A stretch of 64,000 nt of DNA from the NCBI GenBank assembly GCA_036389135.1, contig DASVQP010000030.1, positions 1-64,000 of the forward strand, written 5' to 3'. Positions 15,857-23,866 of the stretch are shown here, piece after piece. The translations under genes and the position numbers were made by a program. The stretch is from Longimicrobium sp. GTDB lineage: Bacteria; Gemmatimonadota; Gemmatimonadetes; Longimicrobiales; Longimicrobiaceae. Each line of letters opens with the position of its first letter. Position 1 is the first letter of the stretch. A model generated the notes under the pieces. It made no database searches, was not told the origin of the DNA, and was given only the letters and a program-made list of their open reading frames with translations.

Positions 15857-18678
15857 GCTTCCTCCGCCGGGCGCGAATCGAACTGCACCACGTACTCGGT
15901 AGCGCGGGGCCGGCCGCCGAGCTGGGCGCCGCGGGGCGCGTCCGGATACCGCTCCTCGAGGATGGCGTGGAACTGGGGAAGCCCGGCCGCGGCGTGCCCG
16001 AACAGGTCCACGAAGAGCGGGTTCCGGAAATCGATGTACTGCGGCTTGAACAGGTTCAGGGTTTGCCGGTCGTTGAGCTCGCCGGCGAACCGCTTCGCCT
16101 CCTTCCTGGCGGACTCCCCCGTGGGCCGGGCCGCATACGCGTACAGGCGCAGGTAGACCTCGGCAGGGATGGCGAACTCTTCCCGCCACTGCTGTATGCG
16201 AAGGAAGTAGTCCGCGCCGGACTCGCCGTCGTGCGGCTGCGGATACTGGTGCGCGTGCAGCAGCCATTGCTCACGAGCGAGCACCACCGTCCCGTCGAAG
16301 ACGATCCGCGGCCGGCGGACGGGCCCCGGACCGGCCTCTGGCCTGGACCGCGCCGGCATCTCCTCGCGGTCGTGGAGCGAGGGAGGCAGCAGGTCGGGAA
16401 AGCTCGGCAGGACCTGGTCGAAGATTCCCGGTGGGGTGAACGCCATCAGGAGCCGGTAGAGCGGCGGCCGGGATTGCTCGATGAGGAAGCCGAGGTCGAC
16501 GGGGATCACGCGCCGTCCCGACCGGCGCTCTCGCAGGCACAGCCCGTGTGGGTCGTCCGGGTGGCGCTCCACCAGGATTTCCCCGGTGGAGATCTCCACT
16601 CCCTTGCCGGCGGCCTGCCCGGTCGGATAGCTCAGCTCCCAAGGAAGGAGGGGCGGGTGCAGGTTGGCGTTGTGCTGCCCGTCGCCGCAGATCTCGGCGA
16701 GGATGTGCGGGGTGCGGCGGCGGTTGGCGGTGCGGATCTCGTCCGTGAGCGAGTCGTCGAAAAGATGGAGGAAGCGCGACATCATCTTGCCGAACCCGGG
16801 GCGGTACCCCTTGGTCAGCACCACCTGCAGCGGCGCCCCCGGCGCGGCAGGCGCCACCTGGTCGATGTACGTATTGACCGAGGCAGGGTCGCGGTTCAGC
16901 GGCGGCACGGCCGAGAAGCAGGCTTCCAGCTCCGCCCGTGAAATCTCCAGCACCTTGCGGCCCGGCTCGCCGCGCCACTTCCGCATGATCAGCTTCGCGA
17001 ACTCGGCGCGGGCCTGCCGGAGCAGGTCTATGAACCGGAGCCCGAAGGGGTTCTCCAGGTTGTAGCCCGGGTCCCGCTCGGCCCCCTTCTCGGCGGCGTG
17101 TTCGCGGGCCAGGTGCTGCTTGAGGTGGGCGCGGTGGTACTCCTCGTAGAACTGCAGAAGGAAGACCTGCCGGGAGGCCGGGAAGTGCTCGTCGAAGAAG
17201 TGGCGCATCGCCGCCTGGTCCTCCCGGGGGCGCGCCACGGTGCGGGTCGCCTGGATGTAGACCGCCAGGTCCGCCATGGCCGCGCGTAGCGGCTCCGTGA
17301 GGGCCATGTCGCACGACTCGTCGAGCGCGGCGTCCTCCAGAATCGGCAGCGCCGGCTGAACGGGCACGTTCAGGGTTCCGAGCGCCCGGGTGAGAGTGGC
17401 GCGAAGCCGGGCCAGCGCCTCCACGCGCAGCCCCAGGGCCGCGGGCGGGTACGCCCGCACGTCCGCGTCCAGCGCCTCCAGGCACTCCGCCAGCTCGTGG
17501 AGCGCCGGGTCGTCGGCCTGCCGCACGAGATCCCGCAGGCCGAGATGCCACTCGGCCTCCTGCTCGGGGATGCCGGTGCGGAAGCGCAGCAGCCCGAGGG
17601 TCACCAGGCGCTGGATGAACTGCTCCGCCTCCTCCAGCGTCGTCTCGAACTCGGGAGACGACGCCACGGCCGCGGCGAGGTCGCGGAACCGGACGGCGCC
17701 CGCCGGGCGGACGAGCTCGACGATGGCGCTCACCGCGCCGCCGCCGGAGAGCCGCTGGAACACCTCCTTCCCCGCGACCCCCGTCAGGAAGACGTGCTCA
17801 CCCCCGCCCTCGGCCAGGGTCGGGTTCAGCTCGACGGGGACCTGCCTGTAAAAGGCGGGGCGGATCAGTAGCGCGGACAGCATGGGTCCAAAGAACTGCT
17901 TGTTCAGGCGGACCGAGCTCCTGGGCGCTGGCGGTTCCCCCGCGGCGCGCCCGACGGGGGTGCCGCCTCCGTCCCTGAACCTGCCCGCGGCGAGGATCCC
18001 CAGCGTGCTGAAGGGCGTGGCCTTCATCGCCGCGCGGGCCACGTAGCGCAGGAGGCCGCGCTCCGTCTTGCCGTCCCGCGCCGAGGACGGCCGCTCCGCC
18101 TGCAGGTATCTGGACTGGGCGTCGAAGAGCGAGGCGCTGGAGAGCAGCAGGCCCTGCTGGAAGAGCGGTTCGGCCAGTACAGGCCTGAGACAGCGCCGGG
18201 CGAGGTCCGCACCCCGCTCGTACGCCTCCTGGTAGCGCCGCCGGCAGGCGCGGAGCTCCTCCTGCGCCTGGACGTACCGCTCAAAGAGGAGGGCGTGCGC
18301 GGGGCAGTAGACCCCGGTGGCCGCCTTCACGTCGTCAGCGCGCAGGCTCCTCCCGTTGTGAACGTCGCGCTTGAGGCGGAGGAGCACGCGCCGCGCCTCG
18401 GGGTCCTGGTGGACCCCCACCGTCTCGAACAACACGTCCACGAGCCGGGCGCTCAGCCCCTGCAACCTCCCGCTCGTTTCCTCCAGGTCGTCCAGCGCCC
18501 GCTCCAGTTCGGGGGAGCGCGCGTGCTCGAAGGTGTCGGACGGCAGCCCCGAGTATCGCGCGATGAAGAAGCCGGCGAGCTCGAGTTCCCCGCCCTCTCC
18601 GGCTGCAGGGCGAGGACGGAGGTCCGTCGTCGCTGGGGCGGCATCCGGTTCCTGCAAGGTCTTGCACTCGACGCGCAT
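15853..18678 (-). CDS. Lanthipeptide dehydratase, glutamylation domain (LanB N-part)
   Basis: A 941-residue Lant_dehydr_N protein, which uses glutamyl-tRNA to glutamylate Ser and Thr of the precursor. Recognisable segments are EPLFQQGLLLSSASLFD (about 170-186), RYVARAAMKATPFSTLG (211-227, the conserved basic/PFS motif), RLNKQFF and NRDPASVNTYIDQ. It lacks the elimination domain, which is the next gene. At 941 residues it is clearly longer than the roughly 700-residue glutamylation part of NisB, so it carries extra sequence that may include the leader-binding element and a family-specific region. Split dehydratases are known in thiopeptide systems and in the pinensin cluster of Chitinophaga. 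The ATG at 18678 starts 320 bases after lanA. Confidence 0.88.
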   Translation of the reverse strand: MRVECKTLQEPDAAPATTDLRPRPAAGEGGELELAGFFIARYSGLPSDTFEHARSPELERALDDLEETSGRLQGLSARLVDVLFETVGVHQDPEARRVLLRLKRDVHNGRSLRADDVKAATGVYCPAHALLFERYVQAQEELRACRRRYQEAYERGADLARRCLRPVLAEPLFQQGLLLSSASLFDAQSRYLQAERPSSARDGKTERGLLRYVARAAMKATPFSTLGILAAGRFRDGGGTPVGRAAGEPPAPRSSVRLNKQFFGPMLSALLIRPAFYRQVPVELNPTLAEGGGEHVFLTGVAGKEVFQRLSGGGAVSAIVELVRPAGAVRFRDLAAAVASSPEFETTLEEAEQFIQRLVTLGLLRFRTGIPEQEAEWHLGLRDLVRQADDPALHELAECLEALDADVRAYPPAALGLRVEALARLRATLTRALGTLNVPVQPALPILEDAALDESCDMALTEPLRAAMADLAVYIQATRTVARPREDQAAMRHFFDEHFPASRQVFLLQFYEEYHRAHLKQHLAREHAAEKGAERDPGYNLENPFGLRFIDLLRQARAEFAKLIMRKWRGEPGRKVLEISRAELEACFSAVPPLNRDPASVNTYIDQVAPAAPGAPLQVVLTKGYRPGFGKMMSRFLHLFDDSLTDEIRTANRRRTPHILAEICGDGQHNANLHPPLLPWELSYPTGQAAGKGVEISTGEILVERHPDDPHGLCLRERRSGRRVIPVDLGFLIEQSRPPLYRLLMAFTPPGIFDQVLPSFPDLLPPSLHDREEMPARSRPEAGPGPVRRPRIVFDGTVVLAREQWLLHAHQYPQPHDGESGADYFLRIQQWREEFAIPAEVYLRLYAYAARPTGESARKEAKRFAGELNDRQTLNLFKPQYIDFRNPLFVDLFGHAAAGLPQFHAILEERYPDAPRGAQLGGRPRATEYVVQFDSRPAEEA

Positions 18679-18998
18679 GCTGGCTCAGCGGCTACGGTAA
18701 GTTGCGGACGGGCCTGTGCCACACCTGAGACGCTCCTGCAGTCGACCACGTGTCTGGGCGCGGCAATGCGAGCGGCCGGAGCCGGGCAGCCAGCCGGTAC
18801 GATTCAGGGATGGCCGACGTGTCGAGAGCGCGAAACTGCGGATGCCGGCCGATGGCCGCACACGAGCGGGTCCCGCCGGGAACAAACTGGCACTACCAAC
18901 GGGACCACGCCATGCGCTTCGCCGACAGGCCAGGCTTCTCGGGAGCCCTGGCTCCTGGCGTTGCTGCTGCCAGGAATTTTCTCGGTGCGGGGTCGGTC
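18679..18998 (-). other. lanA-lanB spacer with a hairpin
   Basis: No coding sequence is supported in this 320-base spacer. A 7-bp perfect inverted repeat, TCCTGGC (18953-18959) and GCCAGGA (18969-18975), lies 24 bases after the lanA stop. On the minus strand no T-run follows it, so it could be an mRNA-stabilising or attenuating hairpin. Such elements commonly let the precursor be made in excess over its enzymes, but here this is only inferred. Confidence 0.4.
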
Positions 18999-19241
18999 TT
19001 AGTAGGTCAGATAGCAGGGCGGAATGTACCAGTACGTGCTGGAGCAGCTGGTGCAGCCCGAGCAGCTGGTGCAGCCCGAGCAGCTGGAGCAGCCGGAGCA
19101 GCCGGAGCAGCCCGAGCAGCTGGTGCAGCTGGTGCAGCTGCTACAGTCGCCGCACGACAGCGCCGCGACCGCCGCGTCGCCGCCGGTGGTCTGGAACGAC
19201 TCCACGCGCAAGTCGTCCAGGTTGAGTTTGAGCTTCGCCAT
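18999..19241 (-). CDS. lanA: Class I lanthipeptide precursor with period-3 Cys core
   Basis: An 80-residue precursor. The leader MAKLKLNLDDLRVESFQTT resembles Bacteroidota-type class I lanthipeptide leaders and contains LNLD, equivalent to the FNLD box bound by LanB. The core (about residues 28-80) has Cys at 30, 33, 36 and so on to 66, i.e. 13 cysteines at exact three-residue spacing in (S/T)-(S/G)-C units, then a tail SSTYWYIPPCYLTY with one more Cys. The core has about 22 Ser/Thr for 14 Cys, so every thiol could find a partner and dehydrated residues would remain. ATG 19241 is fixed by a strong GGGAGG ribosome site six bases away. A cleavage site is not obvious; the GG at 20-21 or the AVAA region are candidates. 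Confidence 0.92.
   Translation of the reverse strand: MAKLKLNLDDLRVESFQTTGGDAAVAALSCGDCSSCTSCTSCSGCSGCSGCSSCSGCTSCSGCTSCSSTYWYIPPCYLTY
19044..19142 (-). repeat. Eleven 9-bp tandem units inside lanA
   Basis: Eleven consecutive 9-base units of the form GCAG(C)(T/C)(G/C)G(T/A), read on the plus strand, exactly match the codon frame. Each encodes one (S/T)-(S/G)-C tripeptide on the minus strand: TSC, SGC or SSC. Changes in unit number keep the frame and would add or remove one potential ring each. Such arrays are prone to replication slippage. Confidence 0.85.
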
Positions 19242-19332
19242 AGCATACCTCCCGTCGAGTGGGAGCCCATTGGGCTCGAAGCCGCAGCGAGGCGAAGTCC
19301 CCGCTGCCAAACTGCCAGTGCAGCGCTGGCAG
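19242..19332 (-). promoter_or_regulatory. lanA leader region with two hairpins
   Basis: Upstream of lanA lie the palindrome GAGCCCATTGGGCTC (19263-19277, 7-bp arms) and the inverted repeat CTGCCAG/CTGGCAG (19312-19318 and 19326-19332, 7-base loop). They sit between the ribosome site and the expected promoter and could be operators or 5' mRNA structures. I found no convincing sigma-70 boxes. Confidence 0.4.
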
Positions 19333-19599
19333 CTCTAAGATGATTGCGCTTTTGGGCGACCCACTTACCCGCACGGCGGGCGACAGGTGAGGGCACTGCC
19401 GCAACAGGGCGTGCTCCGAGCAAGCTACGAATACGTGGGAAGCAGGCTAAACGCCCTCGCCTGCCCTGTGCTGGCTTGTTGCGGGCCTGCATCTCACGCA
19501 CTCAGGGGCCGGTAGGGCATGGATAGCCCATGTTATGCGCGGGAGTGTACCGTGTCAAGCATACTTTGGCTGTAACCGTGTCGCCGCGCCCCTGCCGGG

Positions 19600-19740
19600 T
19601 TCTCTCGCTGCCCACCGTAAGCAGGCAGGCAGAGGATCTCGATCCGCGGGTGCTCGAGCAGCCAGGCAAGCAGGGCGCGGGAGCCCGTGGGCACTCGCGT
19701 GGTCGAGCACCAGAATCAGTGTGGTGTCGTCAATCATGCG
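19600..19740 (-). pseudogene. Frameshifted IS630-type transposase remnant
   Basis: On the minus strand one frame reads MIDDTTLILVLDHASAHG (start near 19737), and the next frame continues SRALLAWLLEHPRIEILCLPAY. Together these match the DDE-domain pattern of IS630/Tc1-type transposases (VLDNASAH ... WLxxHPR ... LPxYSPxLNPIE). A frameshift breaks the gene near 19687, and the LNPIE part is degraded. Weak similarity may continue up to about 19830. The remaining DNA from 19333 to 20170 shows no intact gene. This fossil lies about 360 bases upstream of lanA and hints that the cluster was once next to a mobile element. Confidence 0.55.
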
Positions 19741-20170
19741 GGGCGCAAACCGGAAGAGGGTCCTCTTCCGGATACCAGTGTTTGTCGGGACCCGGTATTC
19801 ACCCCCCGACCAGTCACTCCACTTCGCCTGGGGAGCTTCGCCCGGCTGCTCCCGGGATCGTCGGGCTACCCGCACCCCCCCGAACTGCCGCGTGGGAACA
19901 CCCGCCCGAGCGTGCACCGGCTTCGCCGATGATCCAACCCAAGTCACCTCGGCGGCAACCTCCGTGAACCGCGGATCGCGACCCTGGGTATTTCTTTTTG
20001 AACCCGTCGTGTGCCAGGCGTCGGGCGGACCGCCCGTTCCCAAGCAAATACAAGCGGTTCATCATCAGCTTCAATACCGAGCGCCAGTCACCCAGACCGC
20101 CGGCCCTCGCGCTGACTGAAGGCGGGCACCCGAGCCCGGGCGCCCCCCGCACCCTCGCCGAACCCGAGCC

Positions 20171-21847
20171 ATGCATCGCAACATCTTTCCGCCCGCGTGC
20201 CGCGCGCTGGCCGCGGGGGCGCTCGCCCTGGCGCTGGCCGCCTGCGTGGACCAGCCGGGGCTCTTCGACCCCGACACCGAGACCCCGGTCTCCGCCGACG
20301 CGCCGATCCTGCGCCTGGGCACCGACACGCTGGCGTTGCGCGAGGGCGACCGCCTCTCCTTTCCCGTGAACGCGCGCGGTGGGAAGGGCGTGCAGGCGGA
20401 GATCTTTTTGGTGGACAGCGCCCGCAACGTCCTCTGGCGCTCCGGCACGGGGCCGGCGGTGCGCGACAGTGCCTCCGTCTCCTTCACCGGGCTCCCCGCC
20501 GACGTGGCGCGCGGCCGACGCGTATTCCTGACCGGCGCGCTGGTGGACGACCAGGGGAAGCGCGTGTACGCCACCCGCGACACGGTCCCAGCAGCGTCTC
20601 TGGCGCTGGCGGCGCTGCAGCCGACCATCGTGTACGAGGGACACCTGCTGACGGTGGAGGGGCGGGTGGTGGCGCTCGCCGCCGCACGCGACCTGGGGCG
20701 GGTGTACTTCGCGGACCAAGTGAAGGGGACGATCGGGGTGGTGGACCTCGCTACGCTGGCGCTGCGCCCCGCCTTCCCGGTCGGCGCGCACCCGGAGGCG
20801 CTGGCGTACATGCGCGGCCGCCTGGGTGTGCTCTCGGATGCGGGGGTGGAGGTCGCCGCATTCGACGTGGCGGCGGGGAACCGGCTTCTTTCCAAAACGA
20901 TCATCCCCCCGCTGCTCGCCAGGATGCGCGTCCCTACCGACCAGCTGGACGAAAGCGGGAAGCCCTCCTTCCAGAACTTCCGGTACCAGGTACGCCCCTA
21001 CGCCCGCAACCTGGCGCTGGTGTGCGCGGGCTCGAGCCCCGATTGCCCGGAGGTGGCCGCCTTCGGATCCAGCGAGATGGTGGACCCCGGCGGGGGGAGC
21101 CAGGGAGTGGGGCTGCGCGAGATCGGCTTCGCCGGGCGCACGGCGTTCCCGTTTCTCGCCCCGCCGCAGTTCAACCCGGAGACGGTCGCCAACGACTCGA
21201 TCCCGGCGGAGCTGACCACGCTGGACGCCTCCGTCCCCACCGGCCGCGACAGCATCGTCTACCAGGCGGGGAGCGTGGGCCGCTGCAACGTGCTGAACGC
21301 GGGCGGCACCGCCATCGCCGGCTCGCCTTACCCCAACGGCTCCGTGTACGTGGGGCTGGATCCAAAGGTCTCGGACTGCAAGCTGGACGTGCCGCTGATC
21401 CGCCTGGACCGGCCGGATGGGCCCACCGCGCAGGGTACGCAGCCCCCGGTCGTCTCGCTGCTCGCCTTCCGCAACCTGCTGGGCGAGAACCGCATCACCG
21501 AGACGCGCGCGCTGGACGTGTCCGAGGACGGCGCGCGCGTGCTGGTGCTGGACCGCGACCGCATCCACGTCCTGGACGACGCGCTGCGCCTCCGCGAGAC
21601 GCTGGCGGTTCCGGGAGTGCAGGCCATTGCCTGGCTGCGGGAGGAGGGTGCCGTCAGCCGCTTCGCCGTGGTGACGGAGGATGCGGTGGAGATCTACGGC
21701 GCGCGCGACATGGTGCGGCAGGGGAGGATCGTGCTGGGCAAGCTCTCCGGGCTGGCGGCTTTCGCGCGCGTGAACGGCGAGACCGTGGTGGTCGTGGTTC
21801 CCCGGGACGCAAAGGGCGTCCTGGTGGCGCGAATCCCCCTTCCCTGA
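20171..21847 (+). CDS. Predicted lipoprotein with propeller-like repeats, unknown function
   Basis: A 558-residue lipoprotein: the signal peptide ends in the lipobox LALAAC at about residue 26. After an N-terminal Ig-like stretch (about 40-150) come repeated segments such as DLGRVYFADQVKGTIGVVDLATL (about 173-195) and later RALDVSEDGARVLVLDRDRIHVLDD, typical of beta-propeller blades. Four or more cysteines in the middle region may form disulfides. I do not recognise a specific family. It begins a plus-strand run with the unknown gene at 21861, the MglA-like GTPase and the pilin, with gaps of about 10-15 bases between the first three, which suggests an operon. Confidence 0.7.
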   Translation: MHRNIFPPACRALAAGALALALAACVDQPGLFDPDTETPVSADAPILRLGTDTLALREGDRLSFPVNARGGKGVQAEIFLVDSARNVLWRSGTGPAVRDSASVSFTGLPADVARGRRVFLTGALVDDQGKRVYATRDTVPAASLALAALQPTIVYEGHLLTVEGRVVALAAARDLGRVYFADQVKGTIGVVDLATLALRPAFPVGAHPEALAYMRGRLGVLSDAGVEVAAFDVAAGNRLLSKTIIPPLLARMRVPTDQLDESGKPSFQNFRYQVRPYARNLALVCAGSSPDCPEVAAFGSSEMVDPGGGSQGVGLREIGFAGRTAFPFLAPPQFNPETVANDSIPAELTTLDASVPTGRDSIVYQAGSVGRCNVLNAGGTAIAGSPYPNGSVYVGLDPKVSDCKLDVPLIRLDRPDGPTAQGTQPPVVSLLAFRNLLGENRITETRALDVSEDGARVLVLDRDRIHVLDDALRLRETLAVPGVQAIAWLREEGAVSRFAVVTEDAVEIYGARDMVRQGRIVLGKLSGLAAFARVNGETVVVVVPRDAKGVLVARIPLP

Positions 21848-21860
21848 CAGGGGCCGGCTG

Positions 21861-22469
21861 ATGAGCAGCCTTGCGAATCTGATGGAGGCGCACGGGCGGG
21901 CCGTGCGCGAGTTCGAGGAGCGGTTCGCGATCCGCGCCGGCGGCGGCGAGGTGCTGGAGCTGCGCCCCGACGCGCAGGAGCCCGGCGTGCTGCTGGTGCG
22001 GATGCGCCTCTCCGCCGAAGCGCCCGCGCAGCGCCCGGCCCCGGTCGCGGTGCCGGTCCCCGCCGTGCCCCCGGCAGCCGCCCCGGCCGTGTGGCGCGAG
22101 CCGGCGGACGAGGCGTTCCCCGTGCGCTCCACGCCGGGGGAGATGGAGGAGGCCACCGTGCTGATCTCGCGCGAGGACGCCGGCCTGCGCCTGCCCGGGC
22201 GCGGCGGCTTCGGGCTCCCGCTGCTGGAGCCGGAGGAGCGCGCGCGGCTCCTGGCCTACGGGCTGATCGGCGACGTGCTGGGCGGGCTCCAGACCCGCCA
22301 GATCGCACTCGACTCCCCCGTCTGCGTGGCCGACCTGCGCGCGGCGGAGCAGGCGTTCGCCGACGAGACGGCGCGGCTGGGGCTGGCCGCGCAGCCGCGG
22401 CTATTCCGCGAGGCCATCGCGCAGCAGGCCCCGCCGGCCGCGGTGCGGGCCTTCACCTCCCACGCCTGA
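21861..22469 (+). CDS. Unknown protein upstream of MglA-like GTPase
   Basis: A 202-residue soluble protein that I do not recognise. The N-terminal 60 residues look folded (MSSLANLMEAHGRAVREFEE), then comes a Pro/Ala/Val-rich linker (about residues 53-80), then a helical C-terminal half containing LLEPEERARLLAYGLIGDVLGG. It has no signal peptide and no cysteines beyond one. It lies 13 bases after the lipoprotein gene and 9 bases before the MglA-like GTPase. Because MglA proteins usually act with a GAP (MglB, roadblock fold), this gene could be a partner or effector, but its sequence does not show the roadblock pattern. Confidence 0.6.
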   Translation: MSSLANLMEAHGRAVREFEERFAIRAGGGEVLELRPDAQEPGVLLVRMRLSAEAPAQRPAPVAVPVPAVPPAAAPAVWREPADEAFPVRSTPGEMEEATVLISREDAGLRLPGRGGFGLPLLEPEERARLLAYGLIGDVLGGLQTRQIALDSPVCVADLRAAEQAFADETARLGLAAQPRLFREAIAQQAPPAAVRAFTSHA

Positions 22470-22478
22470 GGGGCGACG

Positions 22479-23093
22479 ATGCCGGACTACAACAACGCGC
22501 GCCGCGAGGCCCGCGCCACCGTCGTGTACGCCGGGCCCGGCCTTTCGGGAAAGACCACCAACCTGGAGTACATCCAGGCGGCGATGGGGCGCGGCGAGCT
22601 CGTGGGGATCAACACCGAGGGGGAGCGCACCGTCTTCTACGACCTGCTCCCGGTGAGGCTGGGCGAGCTGCCGGAAGGGTGGCGGCTGACCATCAACCTC
22701 AAGACGGTGCCGGGGCAGATCCAGTACATTGGCGCGCGCAAGCTGGTGCTGCGCAAGCCGGACGCGGTGGTGTTCGTGGCGGACAGCTCGGCGCGGCGCC
22801 TGGAGGCCAACCGCTACGCCCTCGACGACCTGCAGCGCATCCTGATCGACAACTCCAACGACCTGCGCCGCGTGCCGCTGGTGATGCAGTACAACAAGCG
22901 CGACCTCCCCAACCGCGTGCCGCTGGACCAGATGCAGGGAATCCTGAATCCCGGCGGCGCGCCGGCGTGGGCTTCCAGGGCGGTGGACGGCGTGGGGGTC
23001 TTCGGCACGCTGGGCGAGGCCGTCTCCCTCGTCCGCCAGCGCGTGGTAGCCGAGCTCGCGGCACGCATGGGCGTGGGGCTCGCGAAGGTGTGA
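22479..23093 (+). CDS. MglA-like small GTPase
   Basis: A 204-residue Ras-like GTPase of the bacterial MglA group, which sets cell polarity and controls type IV pili in Myxococcus. Visible motifs: P-loop GPGLSGKTTNL (19-29), the MglA-type switch II with TVPGQIQYIGARKLVL (where classic GTPases have DxxG), and NKRDLP for guanine binding (about 143-148). The region VVFVADSSARRLEANRYAL matches MglA closely. It precedes the pilin gene by 160 bases and belongs to a short operon with an unknown protein and a lipoprotein. This supports a link to pilus function in this organism. The ATG follows a GAGGGG-type ribosome site. Confidence 0.85.
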   Translation: MPDYNNARREARATVVYAGPGLSGKTTNLEYIQAAMGRGELVGINTEGERTVFYDLLPVRLGELPEGWRLTINLKTVPGQIQYIGARKLVLRKPDAVVFVADSSARRLEANRYALDDLQRILIDNSNDLRRVPLVMQYNKRDLPNRVPLDQMQGILNPGGAPAWASRAVDGVGVFGTLGEAVSLVRQRVVAELAARMGVGLAKV

Positions 23094-23124
23094 TTCGCGG
23101 CCGTTTGCCGTACCAGGCAAATCT

Positions 23125-23176
23125 GTTTGCGATTTCGGGAACCCGCCTTGCGGACCCGCGGTATCTACCTGCAGAC
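23125..23176 (+). promoter_or_regulatory. Candidate ECF-sigma promoter of the pilin gene
   Basis: CTGTTTGC is followed by TTTCGG, GGAACC (23138-23143) and, 18 bases later, TATCTAC (23162-23168). The minus-strand element at 1399-1450 upstream of the minor prepilins has the same words in the same order. A CCGC(ctt)GCGG mini-hairpin lies in both spacers. The start codon of the pilin is about 85 bases downstream of the -10-like box. Confidence 0.5.
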
Positions 23177-23252
23177 GCCGTCGTGGCGCCGCGGGGAAGG
23201 CCCCTGGCTCCGCTCCCCACCACTGAACCACCCACTCCCCCTCAGAGGCACC

Positions 23253-23726
23253 ATGATGCACCACACCCTCCGCCGTACCGCGCGCCGTGCCCGGCGTGGA
23301 TTCACCATGATCGAGCTGATCGCCGTGGTGGCGGTGATCGCGATCCTCGTCGGCGTCGCGCAGATGAACTTCGGCGAGACCAAGCTGGACGCGTACGAGC
23401 GCGCCATGGAGAGCGACGCCAAGAACTTCTTGACCGCGCAGGAGCAGCACTACAACCGGCACGACCGGTACATGACCGGGGTGCAGGCCTCGGGCACGGT
23501 GGCCTCGCCGTTCACCACTGGGAACTTCCGCCTCACGGACGACGTGGGCATCCAGATCACGGGCGTCACCCAGAGCCAGTACACGGCTAACTTCGTGCAC
23601 CGGAAGTTCAAGACCCGCACCTGCCAGGTCCTGTACACCACCACCGCGGGCTCGCGCGTCACCTGCGCCAACGTCACGGAAGCGGCGTGGCCCGGCGGCA
23701 CCGGCTTCACCTACCAGGACAGCTGA
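23253..23726 (+). CDS. Type IV pilin (PilA-like)
   Basis: A 157-residue prepilin. The basic leader MMHHTLRRTARRARRG is followed by the processing site and FTMIELIAVVAVIAILVGVA, with Glu at +5 and an uninterrupted hydrophobic helix. The globular domain has two cysteines (in RTCQVL and VTCAN) likely forming the C-terminal disulfide loop of pilins, and ends in FTYQDS. Length and layout fit a major pilin. ATG 23253 follows an AGAGG ribosome site; upstream in-frame codons to 23127 look like untranslated leader. It is separated from pilMNOPQ by 17 kb but shares the upstream element with the minor prepilins. Confidence 0.85.
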   Translation: MMHHTLRRTARRARRGFTMIELIAVVAVIAILVGVAQMNFGETKLDAYERAMESDAKNFLTAQEQHYNRHDRYMTGVQASGTVASPFTTGNFRLTDDVGIQITGVTQSQYTANFVHRKFKTRTCQVLYTTTAGSRVTCANVTEAAWPGGTGFTYQDS

Positions 23727-23813
23727 GCCGCCTCGCCGGAACGCGACGGCGACCCGCCACGAGATCCTGGCGGGCCGCTGTGGTTGGGGGGGGAGCGCTG
23801 GCTCCCGCGGGGA

Positions 23814-23866
23814 CCGGGGGCTGAAGCCCCCGGCTGGAACGACGGGAAGGCGGCTGAAGCCGGCTC
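23814..23866. repeat. Intergenic hairpin repeats after the pilin gene
   Basis: CCGGGGGCTGAAGCCCCCGG (23814-23833) is a perfect 9-bp-arm palindrome, and GGCGGCTGAAGCCGGCT follows at about 23850. Both share the core GGCTGAAGCC, so they look like two copies of a small REP-like unit. The first may also end transcription of the pilin gene. The rest of 23727-24152 shows no gene I can support. Confidence 0.5.

Noticed and set aside
18999-19241. Metallothionein or other metal-binding Cys-rich peptide
   Set aside because: Period-3 cysteines could bind metal, but the class I leader and the complete lan operon directly downstream make a lanthipeptide much more likely.
18750-19343. Plus-strand frame with an Ala/Gly-rich repeat opposite lanA
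   Set aside because: It is the mirror of the 9-bp repeats. The minus-strand gene has the leader motif, a strong ribosome site and the LanB/LanC neighbours.
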